From Novakomyces olei (lineage: Eukaryota > Ascomycota > Novakomycetes > Novakomycetales > Novakomycetaceae), in contig JADEYG010000004.1 in assembly GCA_016906335.1 (NCBI GenBank), positions 1,215,001 through 1,279,000 on the forward strand: a DNA stretch of 64,000 nucleotides, written 5' to 3'. The translations under genes were made by a program, and so were the position numbers. Positions 13,601-25,000 of the stretch are shown here, one piece after another; position 1 is the stretch's first letter; every line of letters begins with the position of its first letter. A model generated the notes under the pieces. It saw only the letters and a program-made list of their open reading frames with translations. It was not told the DNA's origin and made no database searches.

Positions 13601-16600
13601 AAATATCTGGCAGCACTGCGAAAAGACATACGCAGCCACTGCCGGCAGCGCTGAAGCCCATGTCGAAGAGGCTACAAACTGCGGCTTTTTCGCAATTGCT
13701 ACTGTGCCACTTCGCAAGGCAGAGAGGTAGACGGCCGAGGTGCTCGTGCCCAGCAGGTCCTGCTCGTACTTGAGCTGCAGCGATCCCGCGACAAACCTCA
13801 CCTCCACATCCTCGTCGCCCAGCTTGTGCAGGCAGAGTGCCAGGACTTTGTAAGGCTCAACGCACAAGGCCGCCCGACTGTCCATTAACGCATCCGCCAG
13901 GCCAAGAAAAAAGTACTTGGCCGCTGGACAAGAAGAAGAAGAAATAGCACAAGAGCCAGAACCAGAACCAGGAGAAGGAGCAGTAGAAGGAAAAGTAGAA
14001 GAAGAAGAATGAAAAGCAGAAGAAGGAGCCAAAGTAGAAGCAAAAGTAGAAGCAAAAGTAGAAGAAGCAATAGAAGACCCTCTCGAGTCCAGAGCAAAGC
14101 AGCAAGTATAGGCGGCCAAGTACAATTGCACGTTATCCTGATTGCTCTGCAGCAAGTTCCGCAGAGCTCGAGCGCCAATGTTTACAATATGCGTCCGCCC
14201 GGCAAACAAGGCAGCTATCCAGTTGAGAAGGGCCCTTACATTGAACGACATTGTCGCCAGACTGTCCTCTCCAAGGACAAGACTTTGGCTGATGCCGCCA
14301 GCGCAGAGAGCTGCCATTGCACTCGCAGCCGCGTCCTCCACGTTCCTCTTGTCAATCTCCATTTGAGCAATCAAAGCTCCCCTATCCCGAACGTCCCGGG
14401 ACTGCTGGAGAATAGCAGTCCGCATTTTTTCGTCTCTGGCTCGAGACAGTTGCTCGCTGATCCCAAAGCCACACCATTCTTCCAGCAGCCGGAAGGCAGA
14501 GACTCTGCCTTCAAAGGGGATCAGGGCAGACGGGTTGGCAGTGGTCACGACAGCTGCCATTACCAGCTCGAGAAAGCGGCAAAAGTACCGTCTCAGCCGC
14601 TGGTACTCCCAGTCGTTTTGCACTTCTGCGTCAGACAGAAAGGATTTCAGGTCTTTTAAATACGAGAGCACTATCTGCAACGTCCACTTGTCCCGCAGGT
14701 ACATATCGTCCTGAAGGAAATGGCAGGTGGAGGCAAAAATGTGGGTAATCTCACTCCTGTACAGGTCAGTTTGACGGTTCTTGCGGGCCGCTGCTGCGTA
14801 AGGCCGATGCGCTAATCGTGAAGCTGTGTCCAACTGGACAGCGACAATCAGCGGCTGCAGTTCTTCAAGCAGCGTCTTGAACAGGTTTACGTTTATATTG
14901 CCAATGGCCGACACCATTGCCTCCCGAATGTTTGATAGCTCAACAGACAGCAGGGGCAGAACCATTTGGAAGATGGCTCTCGCTGAGCTTATCCGCTCAA
15001 TATTGGGGACACTAATCGACCGTTTCTTGCCGTGCCTCTGCACTGAGCGGGGGTACTGCTCATGCGTACTCGTCATGGTAGAAAAGGCTACAATCAAATC
15101 CAGTTTCCACTGCTCAATCAGGCACTCTGGCGATCCAAAGTTTTTCGGTAGCTTTGGCGTTATATCAAAGGGCGAAGGCAGTTTAAAGCTGTCAATAGAG
15201 GCAAGAATAACCGGGTTCGATTTAACCAGACGAGAGCAGATGCTGTTGCGGCAAAGCGCTACACAGACAGGCATCTTGGACTGCGCTAGTTTGATGAATT
15301 TGGCGAAAATATGGAACCAAATTGCCGCGTCTACTCCACTCTCGCTCTCTGCCAGCATTATCAGCGCCATGTGCCGATTGTCCCCAACCACACGAGCAAT
15401 ACGCGCCTTTTCAATAGCAGAACGGTGGGCAGTCTCGCTCTCGAGCAGGCTGACTGCCTCGTTCTCAATCACATCAATGAGCCGATCGTTTTTCATATCA
15501 GCGTCCGTCGATTTTGACGATTTCCGGCCATGAGAGGCCTGGTAGTTTCGGCCGGCTTCCAGTTGCTCATCTAGAGCGCTGTCCAGTAGCGTTACTAGCC
15601 GTAGCATTTTAATCGCTCGTTTACGGACAGTATAAAACTGATTGCAGAGAAAAAAGAGCCCATTTGCCTCTGTTTCCTCAATGATTGTCCACACAGACGT
15701 AAGCCCCAACTCCTCCCTCCGCCCCCCATCACTGGCTGGCCCTCCAGCCTCCAAAGCCCTGTCAATTTCAAGCGTTTTAGCTCGTATCCTTTCGATCCAA
15801 ATCTCCAACAGACTCAGGTAGATATCGAGTACGGACTCTGCATTAAGCGCAGTCAGAACCGTATCGCCAGAGATAACAAACCATCCATCGTACAGAGCAA
15901 TTAATTTGGAGTAAGTTGTAACCACAACTTCTGCCTTGTAGCGCCGAGCAAATGCCTCGATAGACAGTCGGGCCTGCTGAGAAATATTGGGGTCTGTGTG
16001 TGCAATGTTCTTGCAGACAATATCGATAATTTTGGCCACTGGGTACTTTTTGTCATCCACACAATGCGTACACGTCTCCAGCAGCACTACGAGCAAATCG
16101 AAAAACAGCTGCTTCTCCTTATTGCCCACTACCCTCAACAGCGGAATCATCTCTGGCGTACCGGGCGACCGAGTTCGCCGGCTTGTTTGAAACTGTACCT
16201 CTAACGCTGCCTCGCCTCCAAAGTGAGCATCGCAAAAGACGAGCAGTTTGATCAAGGCGGCCATGACTTTTTCCATTGTATCTTGGGCTAACGGTATACT
16301 CGCCAGATTATCAGCAACCTCGAACCGAAAATCTTGCTCCATTACAGACTCGATAGAGTGCGGGAAGGGCGGCTCAACGGGGGCAGTTTTGTAGTCGTAC
16401 ATGATACCAAAAAAGCCCTTGATGGCAACACACAGTCTTTCCGGACACAGGTCTTCTATACTGGCGGCCGCTATTTGTACAGAAGAGTTTATCGGGGACG
16501 CGTAAGCAGCCGAGCTCAACAAGGGCAGGACCAGGGTGCGGAAGCAATAGTCCGGGTGCGTGTACCCGATGATACGAACAAGCTCTGACAAGTGGTCCAG

Positions 16601-18331
16601 GCAGCCTGTCACGACAAAGGACGAAGACTTGTTTGAAGGCAGAACCAGTTTGATCAAAGTGTCCAGCTTTTTAATAGTGGCATTCAGACTCTCTGGGTAC
16701 CGATTAATGTAGACCCATACGAGCCTGATTATCCCCATCAGTGCCACCGATGGATTCGACTTGAAACGGGACGCATTTGCCTCAATCAGAGGGAGCCATT
16801 GAGCATGGAAAAACTCCTTTGGAGAGACACAAAGTATTGTGCACGACAGGGGAAAAGCAACCCCGAAATGCCGGACTTTAGTCGACATTTTGCTCGCCTT
16901 TGGGAACAGGAGCTCTGTTGTCCTTTGCCAAGCTGGAATATTGACCTCGACAGAGGCCACACCAGCAATAGACAGCAGCAGCCGGTTAAAGATATAAGTG
17001 TAAGCATGCTTTATCCGTGCACCGTGTGCTTGCGTGTAGAATTTTGCGAGGGAAAGCGTGAAATCAGCACACTCTTCCATTGCACTTATCGGGTATATCT
17101 TCATCTTCAAGTAGCGCATGCCGTTTATAATCATCTCCAGCTGAGCCTCACGCTCCTTGTTGAGCTGCTGGCCTCCAAACTTTTCCAAATCCTCGATAAA
17201 CCGGTCGCTGACACTCGTGAACCGTAGGGCAGAGAGATGGCCAAGCAGCTCTGCAAACAGGTTCCAGTTGGCCAATTTTAATGGACTCGACGAAATGGTT
17301 TCCCAGTCTGCCGATTTCAGTTGGTTGTACACAATCGTCTCGAGCCGTTCTGCCAATTCGTCACCCAGCGTCTCGATCGAAAGCTGCTGGACAATGGCAA
17401 TAAGCCCACGGCACAGAATGTATATCGACACTAGAGACTTGCGCTCTGCAACAACAGAATAATCGTTGCCAGGAGCGGCAGCTGCAGAATCTCCTCCTCC
17501 ACTTGCTCCTCCCATTTTGTTCCCAGCTGTACCAGCACCGTGAGCAAACGGTGAGGAAGCATTTACAGCATTTACAGCATTTACAGTGGCAGCATTTACA
17601 GTGGCAGCAGCAGTGGCAGTACTGCCTCTCCTCAAAGTGCCAGTCTCACGTACGTGTGAGGCTGCCGCTGCGGCTTTTAGCCTCCGCCAGTGCATAAGGC
17701 AGTCGATCACAGGCTTCGGCCGGCTGCGGGCAATGTGCCCGAGACTGTTAAGCAGGTTTTCAAAGACAGGATCGGCTCCCGGCCCAAGGATCACGTGGAC
17801 ATTTGGCTCCGAGTCAAACGAGTTTGGCCCTACAACGCTGTTCAGCTTTAGCTCAGCGTCACGTGCAAATGCGGTAAAGACTATATGCAGAGTATACTCG
17901 GCCGGCAGAGCTGGCACAGGTCCTTGTCCCTGTCCCTGTCCTTGTCCTTGTCCTTGTCCTTGCTGGGCTACTGAGCCAGAGGCAGTACTGCCCAGACCAG
18001 TATTGGCTGCCGCGCCAGCGGGTACAGTGCCGCCAGCGGTAAGCAGAGGCAGAGCCGAGTCTGTGGCTGAGCAATTGCCGCCGCCGCTACTGCCCGCGTC
18101 CTGTGAGTGCACGTTTAATGGGAAAACTGGCTGACGCGTGCCTGGAAGACTCGCCTGGCGATTATGGAGTTTGCGGACACGTGACTGCGCTGCCGCAGCA
18201 GCACTCAGCGAGAACTGCCTTCCCAGAGTTTTTTTCTCCACTGCCGCCAGCGCTGGCGGCGCTGGCGGGGGTGGCGGGACCGCTGAGCCCGAGATATCGA
18301 TCTGGTCTGCCGTCGGACCGCGCTGATCCAT
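10697..18331 (-). CDS. TAO3: Cell morphogenesis protein, Furry/TAO3/PAG1 family
   Basis: One uninterrupted 7.6 kb exon, 2544 aa, in the size range of fungal Tao3/Mor2. The family is recognised from the N-terminal morphogenesis domain after residue ~140 ([19 protein letters not shown]), the HEAT-like body, and the C-terminal block with [21 protein letters not shown]. The protein scaffolds the NDR kinase (Cbk1/Orb6) RAM/MOR pathway that controls polarised growth and cell separation, acting at the cortex. Odd features: a GQ run near residues 122-139, a GGQG tract near 1711-1768, and an Asn/Tyr/Asp/Lys-rich tract near 2161-2228, all repeats at DNA level. It has no intron although neighbours are intron-rich. 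Confidence 0.92.
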   Translation of the reverse strand: MDQRGPTADQIDISGSAVPPPPPAPPALAAVEKKTLGRQFSLSAAAAAQSRVRKLHNRQASLPGTRQPVFPLNVHSQDAGSSGGGNCSATDSALPLLTAGGTVPAGAAANTGLGSTASGSVAQQGQGQGQGQGQGQGPVPALPAEYTLHIVFTAFARDAELKLNSVVGPNSFDSEPNVHVILGPGADPVFENLLNSLGHIARSRPKPVIDCLMHWRRLKAAAAASHVRETGTLRRGSTATAAATVNAATVNAVNAVNASSPFAHGAGTAGNKMGGASGGGDSAAAAPGNDYSVVAERKSLVSIYILCRGLIAIVQQLSIETLGDELAERLETIVYNQLKSADWETISSSPLKLANWNLFAELLGHLSALRFTSVSDRFIEDLEKFGGQQLNKEREAQLEMIINGMRYLKMKIYPISAMEECADFTLSLAKFYTQAHGARIKHAYTYIFNRLLLSIAGVASVEVNIPAWQRTTELLFPKASKMSTKVRHFGVAFPLSCTILCVSPKEFFHAQWLPLIEANASRFKSNPSVALMGIIRLVWVYINRYPESLNATIKKLDTLIKLVLPSNKSSSFVVTGCLDHLSELVRIIGYTHPDYCFRTLVLPLLSSAAYASPINSSVQIAAASIEDLCPERLCVAIKGFFGIMYDYKTAPVEPPFPHSIESVMEQDFRFEVADNLASIPLAQDTMEKVMAALIKLLVFCDAHFGGEAALEVQFQTSRRTRSPGTPEMIPLLRVVGNKEKQLFFDLLVVLLETCTHCVDDKKYPVAKIIDIVCKNIAHTDPNISQQARLSIEAFARRYKAEVVVTTYSKLIALYDGWFVISGDTVLTALNAESVLDIYLSLLEIWIERIRAKTLEIDRALEAGGPASDGGRREELGLTSVWTIIEETEANGLFFLCNQFYTVRKRAIKMLRLVTLLDSALDEQLEAGRNYQASHGRKSSKSTDADMKNDRLIDVIENEAVSLLESETAHRSAIEKARIARVVGDNRHMALIMLAESESGVDAAIWFHIFAKFIKLAQSKMPVCVALCRNSICSRLVKSNPVILASIDSFKLPSPFDITPKLPKNFGSPECLIEQWKLDLIVAFSTMTSTHEQYPRSVQRHGKKRSISVPNIERISSARAIFQMVLPLLSVELSNIREAMVSAIGNINVNLFKTLLEELQPLIVAVQLDTASRLAHRPYAAAARKNRQTDLYRSEITHIFASTCHFLQDDMYLRDKWTLQIVLSYLKDLKSFLSDAEVQNDWEYQRLRRYFCRFLELVMAAVVTTANPSALIPFEGRVSAFRLLEEWCGFGISEQLSRARDEKMRTAILQQSRDVRDRGALIAQMEIDKRNVEDAAASAMAALCAGGISQSLVLGEDSLATMSFNVRALLNWIAALFAGRTHIVNIGARALRNLLQSNQDNVQLYLAAYTCCFALDSRGSSIASSTFASTFASTLAPSSAFHSSSSTFPSTAPSPGSGSGSCAISSSSCPAAKYFFLGLADALMDSRAALCVEPYKVLALCLHKLGDEDVEVRFVAGSLQLKYEQDLLGTSTSAVYLSALRSGTVAIAKKPQFVASSTWASALPAVAAYVFSQCCQIFSAIDELRRRDMVSVMLPWLHVIELQVEPDGEELTPAAHMVLANLYELSVGCSVRLQNEMEALWTALASNPYPGNVKAILDFVMRQSLQRRRPEFVMFAKQIIVYLGRTSAGQKLMEALMVHLKPKFMIPYVREGQNGGQGGGQGGGQGGGQGGGQGGGQGGGSGGQGGGSGGQGGGQGGGQGGGQGGGGGGQSGLAVGAAAGESGWSPDQQQQFPYVADLDKASAGKGKPVILSSAKVAIILMVDLLVEKPLPSMAGSLPLVLQATLALLDHYNAFVRGQMETMLRHLIVYIAVPNESDPERQRRFLEFAVRLSSTSADHHYHHHSTSAPLFWAYEDMDMYRHQPAKERMRSLIHELVDDFSACLPDLRSLWAITALNWATYCPVRHIACRSFQIFRCLDPNIDQSMLADMLARLSNTISDVSVDIQGFAMEILRTITMIIERLDGEQALAFPQLFWAVVASLQTANEQEFLQCLVCLNLIMDRVDIGTPQNVAFLVSTFPPRWEGSFDGIVTLLLKGFKSSRTFAPCVATLDRLLDTDSSELLGPADVRLMYGILASAPRFVESFPDLASNASSNSPYNNIVNSNLNNYKNNHDKYYDKNDKNYDKNYDKISHDKNNHDKYNYHKNNYDKNNYKNNYDKSNYESSNDDTKGGSQKTAGKLARLATAQSQHSIARVLDSFANARFRNVVDFTKQLLGSCAQAFFPLHEADALIFLLGLLSNQEQWIKLRVLDILKVLTPMLNTASFSSFGAELLAPLLRLLQTDLAAQALDVLDNESVVSAAAEPINRSVLRMSFGNFRSARKEFDKTGTLFGIPSTSGWAIPSPVLATAAARGNVHATFYTCAHTSTEKPSGNVEIQFHIEDFTDAADRQDTLASSEDHVENATLGDMVSALHNLDVFFTEDAPVTPVESKSSEGSDAPDWADNIPEFYPRVAAILSHSLVRGGSPGGGGGAAAEDFGDDGLFEYP
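13030..13200 (-). repeat. Coding minisatellite encoding a Gly/Gln tract in TAO3
   Basis: Twelve-base units (CCCCCACCTTGA on +) encode repeated GGQG between HEAT-like segments. Some units differ by a CCCCCACTACCC variant encoding GGSG. It is probably a flexible linker that varies in length between strains. Confidence 0.9.
17916..17966 (-). repeat. Hexanucleotide run encoding (GQ)n in TAO3
   Basis: CTTGTC/CCTGTC hexamers encode a Gly-Gln run near residue 125, just before the conserved N-terminal domain. Confidence 0.85.
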
Positions 18332-18498
18332 TTCTCAGGCAGGCAGATACGGAGTTTCTACCAGTTGGCCATTATACAGTCGGCGTAGACGATCGGCAGC
18401 TCGTTAGGGTTAGTGTGGCCGTTGCGGCGTGGTTTACTCTGCCTGACGCGCTAGAGACCGTGCTTGATTGGGTGCCAAATCATCGTTTTTTGTTGTTG

Positions 18499-18653
<155 letters not shown>

Positions 18654-18807
18654 TTATTGTTGGAAAAAATTGGCTTAAAGGTGAGGATTGAGAGTACATT
18701 CAGTAAGTGACTTAGATTGACAATTATACAAGTTCAGGTAGCAACCAGATTCAGATTTAGGAGACATTTAAGCTAATTCACTGAGATATAAGCACAACTT
18801 TTAACAT

Positions 18808-19172
18808 TTATTATTATATTTATTATATTTATTATATTTATTATATTTATTATATTTATTATATTTATTATATTTATTATATTTATTATATTTATTATAT
18901 TTATTATATTTATTATATTTTTTATTATATTTATTATATTTATTATATTTATTATATTTATTATATTTATTATATTTATTATATTTATTATATTTATTAT
19001 ATTTATTATATTTATTATATTTATTATATTTATTATATTTATTATATTTATTATATTTATTATTATATTTATTATTATATTTATTATTATATTTATTATT
19101 ATATTTATTATTATATTTATTATTATATTTATTATTATATTTATTATTATATTTATTATTATATTTATTATC
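18808..19172. repeat. TATTATATT 9-mer / 12-mer satellite
   Basis: About 360 bp. The first two thirds are 9-bp TATTATATT units; from about 19058 the units lengthen to 12 bp by one extra ATT. The minus strand reads as a false YNK-repeat protein. Confidence 0.95.
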
Positions 19173-19840
19173 TATTACTATTATTATCTTTGTCTTATTA
19201 CCTGTGGAAAAGCCAATAACCATGGTCCTAGCAATCAGGACGGAGGCTTGCGAGCAAATGTTGTTAATTTGGTTTTTAATATTAGTTGTCTTTAATATTT
19301 GATATTTTGTTTATTAGTTTCATTTCTAATTTTATCTTGTTTTATTTTTATAATATTTCTATCCTCATTTCCAATTTTTTTTCCAATTTTACCAATTTTA
19401 TTCCCATTTTAATTTTTATTTTAATTTTTATTTTAATTTTTATTTATAAATTTATTTTGTTTAATTTCTATTACATTTGTGGTCTAATTTCTAATTTAAT
19501 TCACAATTTTCCAATTTTACTTTCAATTTTATTTTAATTTCTAGTTTCATTCTAGTTTTATTTCCAATTTTATTACATTTTATTCCTAGTTTCATTTCCT
19601 ATTTTATTTCTAGTTTATTTCTATTTTTATCTTTATTTCCAGTCTATTTCTAGTTTTATATTCTAATCTTATTACCAATTTTATTCTTATTCGTATAATA
19701 TTCCAAGTATTATATTCTAATATAATATATTACTAATTTTTCTTTATCGCAAGATTACTTGTCGCCAGCGTACTCTGTCTAGTCACTGATCCAAATTGCA
19801 GAGATTCTAGCGCGACAAAGCGACAAGGAGCAATCGGAAA

Positions 19841-21277
19841 ATGATCAAAAATAGAGCAAATAGACGCGCTGGCCAAACCTGTCTGCTCGCATTAAGGCGC
19901 AGCTACGCTTCAACTGGAGACGGCAGCAACAGCGGTCGGCGTCGCTTAGAAGCGAGCTTGCGTAACTCTGAGTTTACGGACAAACTATCGTCCGGACCGG
20001 GCTTGGATGATTTTATACGTGGCAGCGGTGCCGCTGTGACACAGACGGAGGCTTACGAGCTGGCTGGAGCGGGCAGTGGCAAAGGTCTCAGCCAGAAACA
20101 GGTTCGGCTGCCAGAGTGGCTGAAAACAAATGTGCCCTTGGGAGCAAATTTTACAAAGATCAAGAAAGATTTGCGCGGGCTTAATCTGCATACGGTGTAA
20201 GTGGAAAGGTTGTATGGGAGTGTACACTTTACTAAGCAAAGGTGCGAGGAGGCGAGGTGCCCTAATATCGGAGAGTGCTGGGGCGGATCTGACAAGGCAC
20301 GTGCTACTGCGACTATTATGCTCATGGGCGATACGTGCACCCGTGGCTGCCGGTTTTGCAGCGTCAAAACTAGCCGGCGGCCGGCCGAGCTGGACCCTCA
20401 TGAGCCGGAGCATACAGCTGAAGCTCTAGCCCGGTGGGGGTTGGGGTACGTCGTGCTGACTTCAGTGGACCGGGATGACTTGGCCGATGGAGGAGCTGCG
20501 CATTTTGCTTCTACTATAGAGAAGATCAAGTCAAAGGCTCCACACATACTGGTGGAAGCGCTTACTGGCGATTTTGCCGGCAGCATTGAGGGCGTTTCGC
20601 GTGTCGCCCTGTCGGGGCTGGACGTTTATGCGCACAACATGGAAACAGTGGAAGAACTGACGCCTTTTGTACGCGATCCAAGGGCAAAGTATCGGCAGAG
20701 TCTCAGTGTTTTGCACCACGCTAAATCTGTACGCCCTGATCTTATTACAAAGACGTCTTTAATGCTCGGGCTGGGCGAAACTGACAAGCAGGTCGAGCAG
20801 ACGTTGAAGGGTACGTTCTATTCTAGACTGACTCTTTACAGAAACAGCTTTATGAAACTCGCTTTTGCATTTATATAAATATATATATATATATATATAA
20901 TTTTTTTTTTTGACCCGTTCGCATTTGCTATTGCGGTGAGACTCGGCGTTTAGCTTCTTACAAGTTTGGCAATATATCAGCGTTTCCTTTTTAAATTATA
21001 CTCACCTCTAGATTTGCGCGCAAACAATGTAGACGTTGTCACCTTTGGACAGTATATGAGGCCGACGAAGCGACACATGAAAGTACAGGAGTATGTGAGC
21101 CCGGAAAAGTTTGATTACTGGCGGCAAATGGCGGAGAGTATGGGCTTTTTATACGTTGCATCGGGTCCCCTTGTGCGGTCAAGCTACAAGGCAGGCGAAG
21201 CGTTCATTGAGAACGTTCTGAAACGTCGCCAGCGCGAAGCTGCCGCCAACCTTGGTCATAATCGGGAGCAAATTTAG
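19841..21277 (+). CDS. LIP5: Lipoyl synthase, mitochondrial
   Basis: Three exons, 19841-20196, 20242-20810 and 21012-21277, 396 aa. An apparent stop after NLHTV is removed by a 45-nt intron (GTAAGT...CTAAGCAAAG); the join restores [17 protein letters not shown], which holds the three Cys of the auxiliary 4Fe-4S cluster. Exon 2 carries the radical SAM CxxxCxxC in [19 protein letters not shown]. The second intron (201 nt) joins TLKD to [21 protein letters not shown]. The C-terminal [12 protein letters not shown] contains the cluster-ligating Ser. The first ~23 residues are Arg-rich without acids, as in a mitochondrial presequence. The enzyme inserts two sulfurs into octanoyl-protein to make lipoate for pyruvate and 2-oxoglutarate dehydrogenases. 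Confidence 0.96.
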
Positions 21278-22061
21278 ATCTTTGTTGTATTTTCTCTGCC
21301 GGTGCTCGGCACGCATATAGGCTTATTCCTTTTTTCTTTTTTTTTTTTCTTTTTTTTCCAGGTTGGACGATTGGTCACTGCTGCTCGCCGTACAATCTTG
21401 CTGTACACATTCAGAGTAAGAACCGGTTTGTCTTGGTTTTGCTTTATTAATATATTTATTATTAAATTAGGTTTAAAACGAAGTAAACAACAGTAGACAG
21501 AATAATAACAAAATAAAGCAAAGCAAACGCAAAAAAGCAATTTTTCTTTGTAAAATTCCTTGTTTTCTGCTAAAATACGCGACGACTGAAAAGTATTCTC
21601 TTTTATGACGACACAATACGGAGTATATTAAAAGGGTCTATACCCTTTTAGGTAACATGTCTTATATTAAAATTTCTTGATCAGACTTTTATATGCACGC
21701 AAGCAGGGTAAATTTGCACAAGTAAACATATACAAAAAATTAAAAGAATTAAAAAAAAATCTATTTATTTTAATTAAAAAAATTTTGGACTCGAAATCTA
21801 CAAATTTTTGCCATTAGTTGAACGGTCCATTGCACCAATCGCTCTTTCGCTTTTGCAACGGCGGCCGTTCAGCAATAAGGCACACTTTTGCGCGGACCGG
21901 TTTCGTTCACAACCGTCAACACGAACGGCCTTTGCAATTGTATTATTACAAAAGGATCACTTAACGCAGAAGCCCTGCTTGCCTGTGCCTGTCAGAATTT
22001 CTTTGTGTCCAGAGAAACGACGATCATTGTCGAATAGATTTCCGGCCAGAGCAGAAGTGTA
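21278..22061. other. Intergenic: LIP5 3' flank and URA2 promoter
   Basis: 784 bp with a T-tract (21330-21360), an A/T-rich stretch with AATTAAAA runs near 21740-21780, and a GC-richer last 250 bp. No gene or element recognised. Confidence 0.5.
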
Positions 22062-25000
22062 ATGGTGGGGAAGACTGTTCCACAAATACCGGCTGCACCG
22101 GCCAGTCCGGCCCTGATTGAGGGCCGAGATGAGGCTCCCAGGCTGGCCGGCTTGGAATTGGCAGATGGCGCTGTCTACTATGGATACTCGTTCGGTGCTG
22201 AAACGTCGGTCGCCGGTGAACTCGTTTTCCAGACGGGTAAGCGCTCTGATCAGGCTCTTGCGGCTCTTTTATTCTATTTTATTTTATTTTATTTTATTTT
22301 ATTCTGTTTTATTTTATTTTTGGCCATAGATCGGTTTTGAGTATGAATTCGTTCGGTCCGCCTTGCAATAGTGTCTTTATGGACTTTTATTACTTTCTGG
22401 CTTTAACAGGTCGCTGGATTAAACTTTTCTATCCACTATCTTATTGGCCCGTACTAATTCCAGGCATGGTGGGCTATCCCGAGTCTATTACTGATCCATC
22501 GTACCGGGGCCAGATCTTGGTTATAACGTACCCTTTGGTCGGCAATTACGGTGTCCCCTCCCGTGAGGAACTGGACGCACTGCATGACAATATACGTGCC
22601 CATTTTGAGTCTAGCCACATTCACATAAAGGCGCTAGTGGTCAGCACGTATGCGCGCGAATACTCGCACCATCTTGCCTACAGCACTCTGAGCTCATGGC
22701 TCTGCGAACAGGGTGTTCCGGCTATCTATGGCGTGGATACGAGAGAGCTTACTAAGCGTATTCGCTCAGAGGGCTCTATGCTGGGCCGGGTGCTCATGTC
22801 AAAGCCAGCGGGAGTTGCAGAGAAAATCCTGGCCTCGCTTAATCTGAGCGCCTTGTCGCCCCCTTCAGCTGAAGACTGGCAATCGTCTTTTGAACTCGTA
22901 GAGTGGTACGATCCAAACAAGGATAACTTGGTCAAAGAGGTCAGTATCACTGAGCCTTTTGTGCTGGACGTGCCCTCTAATGTCACTGCGCAAAAGGGCC
23001 CCAAGGGTACCCCCTTGCGGATCCTTACGATCGATGTGGGGATGAAGGCAAACCAGTTGAGATGCCTCTTGCGCCGTGGAGTACAGGTCAAAGTTGTGCC
23101 CTGGAATTACGACATTTCCAGTGAGGAGTATGATGGTCTTTTCATCAGCAATGGACCCGGAGACCCTGCCAGGCTAGACACTGTTGTGCAGACCCTAAAA
23201 TCTGTCTTGCTCAGCAGAAAGACTCCAGTTTTCGGTATTTGCTTGGGCCACCAGCTGCTCTCCCGGGCGGCAGGTGCACAAACCAAAAAGATGAAGTTTG
23301 GTAACCGTGGGCAAAACATCCCCTGCACGAACTTGCTCAATGGTCGATGCTATATAACGTCGCAGAATCACGGATACGCGGTTGATACGGAGACACTGCC
23401 AGAGGATTGGAAGGAACTGTTTGTCAATGCCAACGACGCTTCAAACGAAGGCATTTACCATACCAAACTGCCCTTTTTTTCTGTGCAGTTCCACCCGGAA
23501 GCCAACCCTGGCCCCAGGGATACCGAGTTTTTGTTTGACGTGTTTCTCGACTCTGTTGCCGAGTCTGCTGCTAAAGGTGCCCTAGTGCCCTTTAAAATGC
23601 CCCACAATCCGGATCCTCGGCACAATGCTCTCGTGGACAAACGTGTTTCTGTCAAAAAGGTACTTATTCTCGGTAGCGGTGGTCTCAGTATCGGCCAGGC
23701 AGGCGAGTTTGATTACTCTGGAAGCCAGGCTATCAAGGCCCTCAAGGAGGAAGGCATATACACTGTACTGATTAACCCTAATATTGCCACTATACAAACA
23801 TCAAAGGGTTTGGCTGACAAGGTGTATTTCCTGCCTGTCAACCCAGAGTTTGTTCGCAAGGTTATAAAGTACGAAAGACCGGATGCTATTTACGTTACTT
23901 TTGGTGGGCAAACTGCTCTTAATGTCGGTATTGCTCTCAAAGACGAGTTTGAGAGCTTGGGCGTAAAAGTGCTGGGTACTCCGATTGATACGATTATTAC
24001 TACAGAGGACCGTGAGCTTTTTGCACGTAGCGTTGAGCAGATCAATGAAAAATGCGCCAAGTCTGCGTCCGCCTCCAGTATAGAGGAGGCAAAGCAAGCT
24101 GTTCGTGATATCGGGTACCCTGTTATTGTTCGGGCCGCTTACGCTCTCGGCGGTCTCGGCTCCGGTTTTGCCGATAACGAGAAGGAGCTGGTTGATTTGT
24201 GTAACATTGCCTTTGCCACCAGTCCACAGGTCCTTGTTGAGCGGTCAATGAAAGGCTGGAAAGAGATTGAGTATGAGGTTGTGCGAGACATCAACGACAA
24301 CTGTATAACCGTCTGTAATATGGAGAACTTTGATCCGCTCGGAATCCACACGGGCGACTCTATCGTTGTTGCGCCCTCGCAGACTCTTTCCGATGCCGAT
24401 TACAATATGCTCAGGGACACTGCCGTCAATGTGATTCGTCATTTGGGAGTGGTTGGAGAGTGCAATATTCAGTATGCACTGAACCCCTTTTCCAAGGAAT
24501 ACTGTATCATTGAGGTGAATGCCCGACTTTCACGATCATCGGCACTGGCCTCAAAGGCCACTGGTTACCCTCTGGCTTTTATTGCCGCCAAGCTGGGTCT
24601 CGGCATCCCGCTGAACGAGATCAAAAACTCTGTTACACGGACGACATGTGCCTGCTTTGAGCCGAGCCTGGACTATGTCGTTGTAAAGATTCCACGGTGG
24701 GATCTAAAGAAGTTTACACGTGTCCGGACAGAGCTGAATTCCGCTATGAAATCTGTGGGCGAAGTAATGAGTATCGGCCGCACGTTTGAGGAGGCAATAC
24801 AGAAAGCCATTAGGGCCATTGACTACTCCAATCTCGGTTTCATGCAGACAGATGCGCTCATGTCTATTGAGCAGGAGCTGCAAACGCCTTCGGATCAAAG
24901 GCTGTTTGCTATTGCCAACGCTATGGCTTCCGGGTACACGGTGGACAAGATATGGAGCATGACGAGTATTGACAAATGGTTCCTGACCCGTCTGTATGGG

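Noticed and set aside
14826-15533. Plus-strand frames of 200+ aa inside TAO3
   Set aside because: Antisense shadows of a conserved GC-balanced coding exon, with no independent motifs.
19841-21277. LIP5 as a pseudogene
   Set aside because: The in-frame stop falls in a well-formed 45-nt intron, and splicing restores all conserved Cys motifs.
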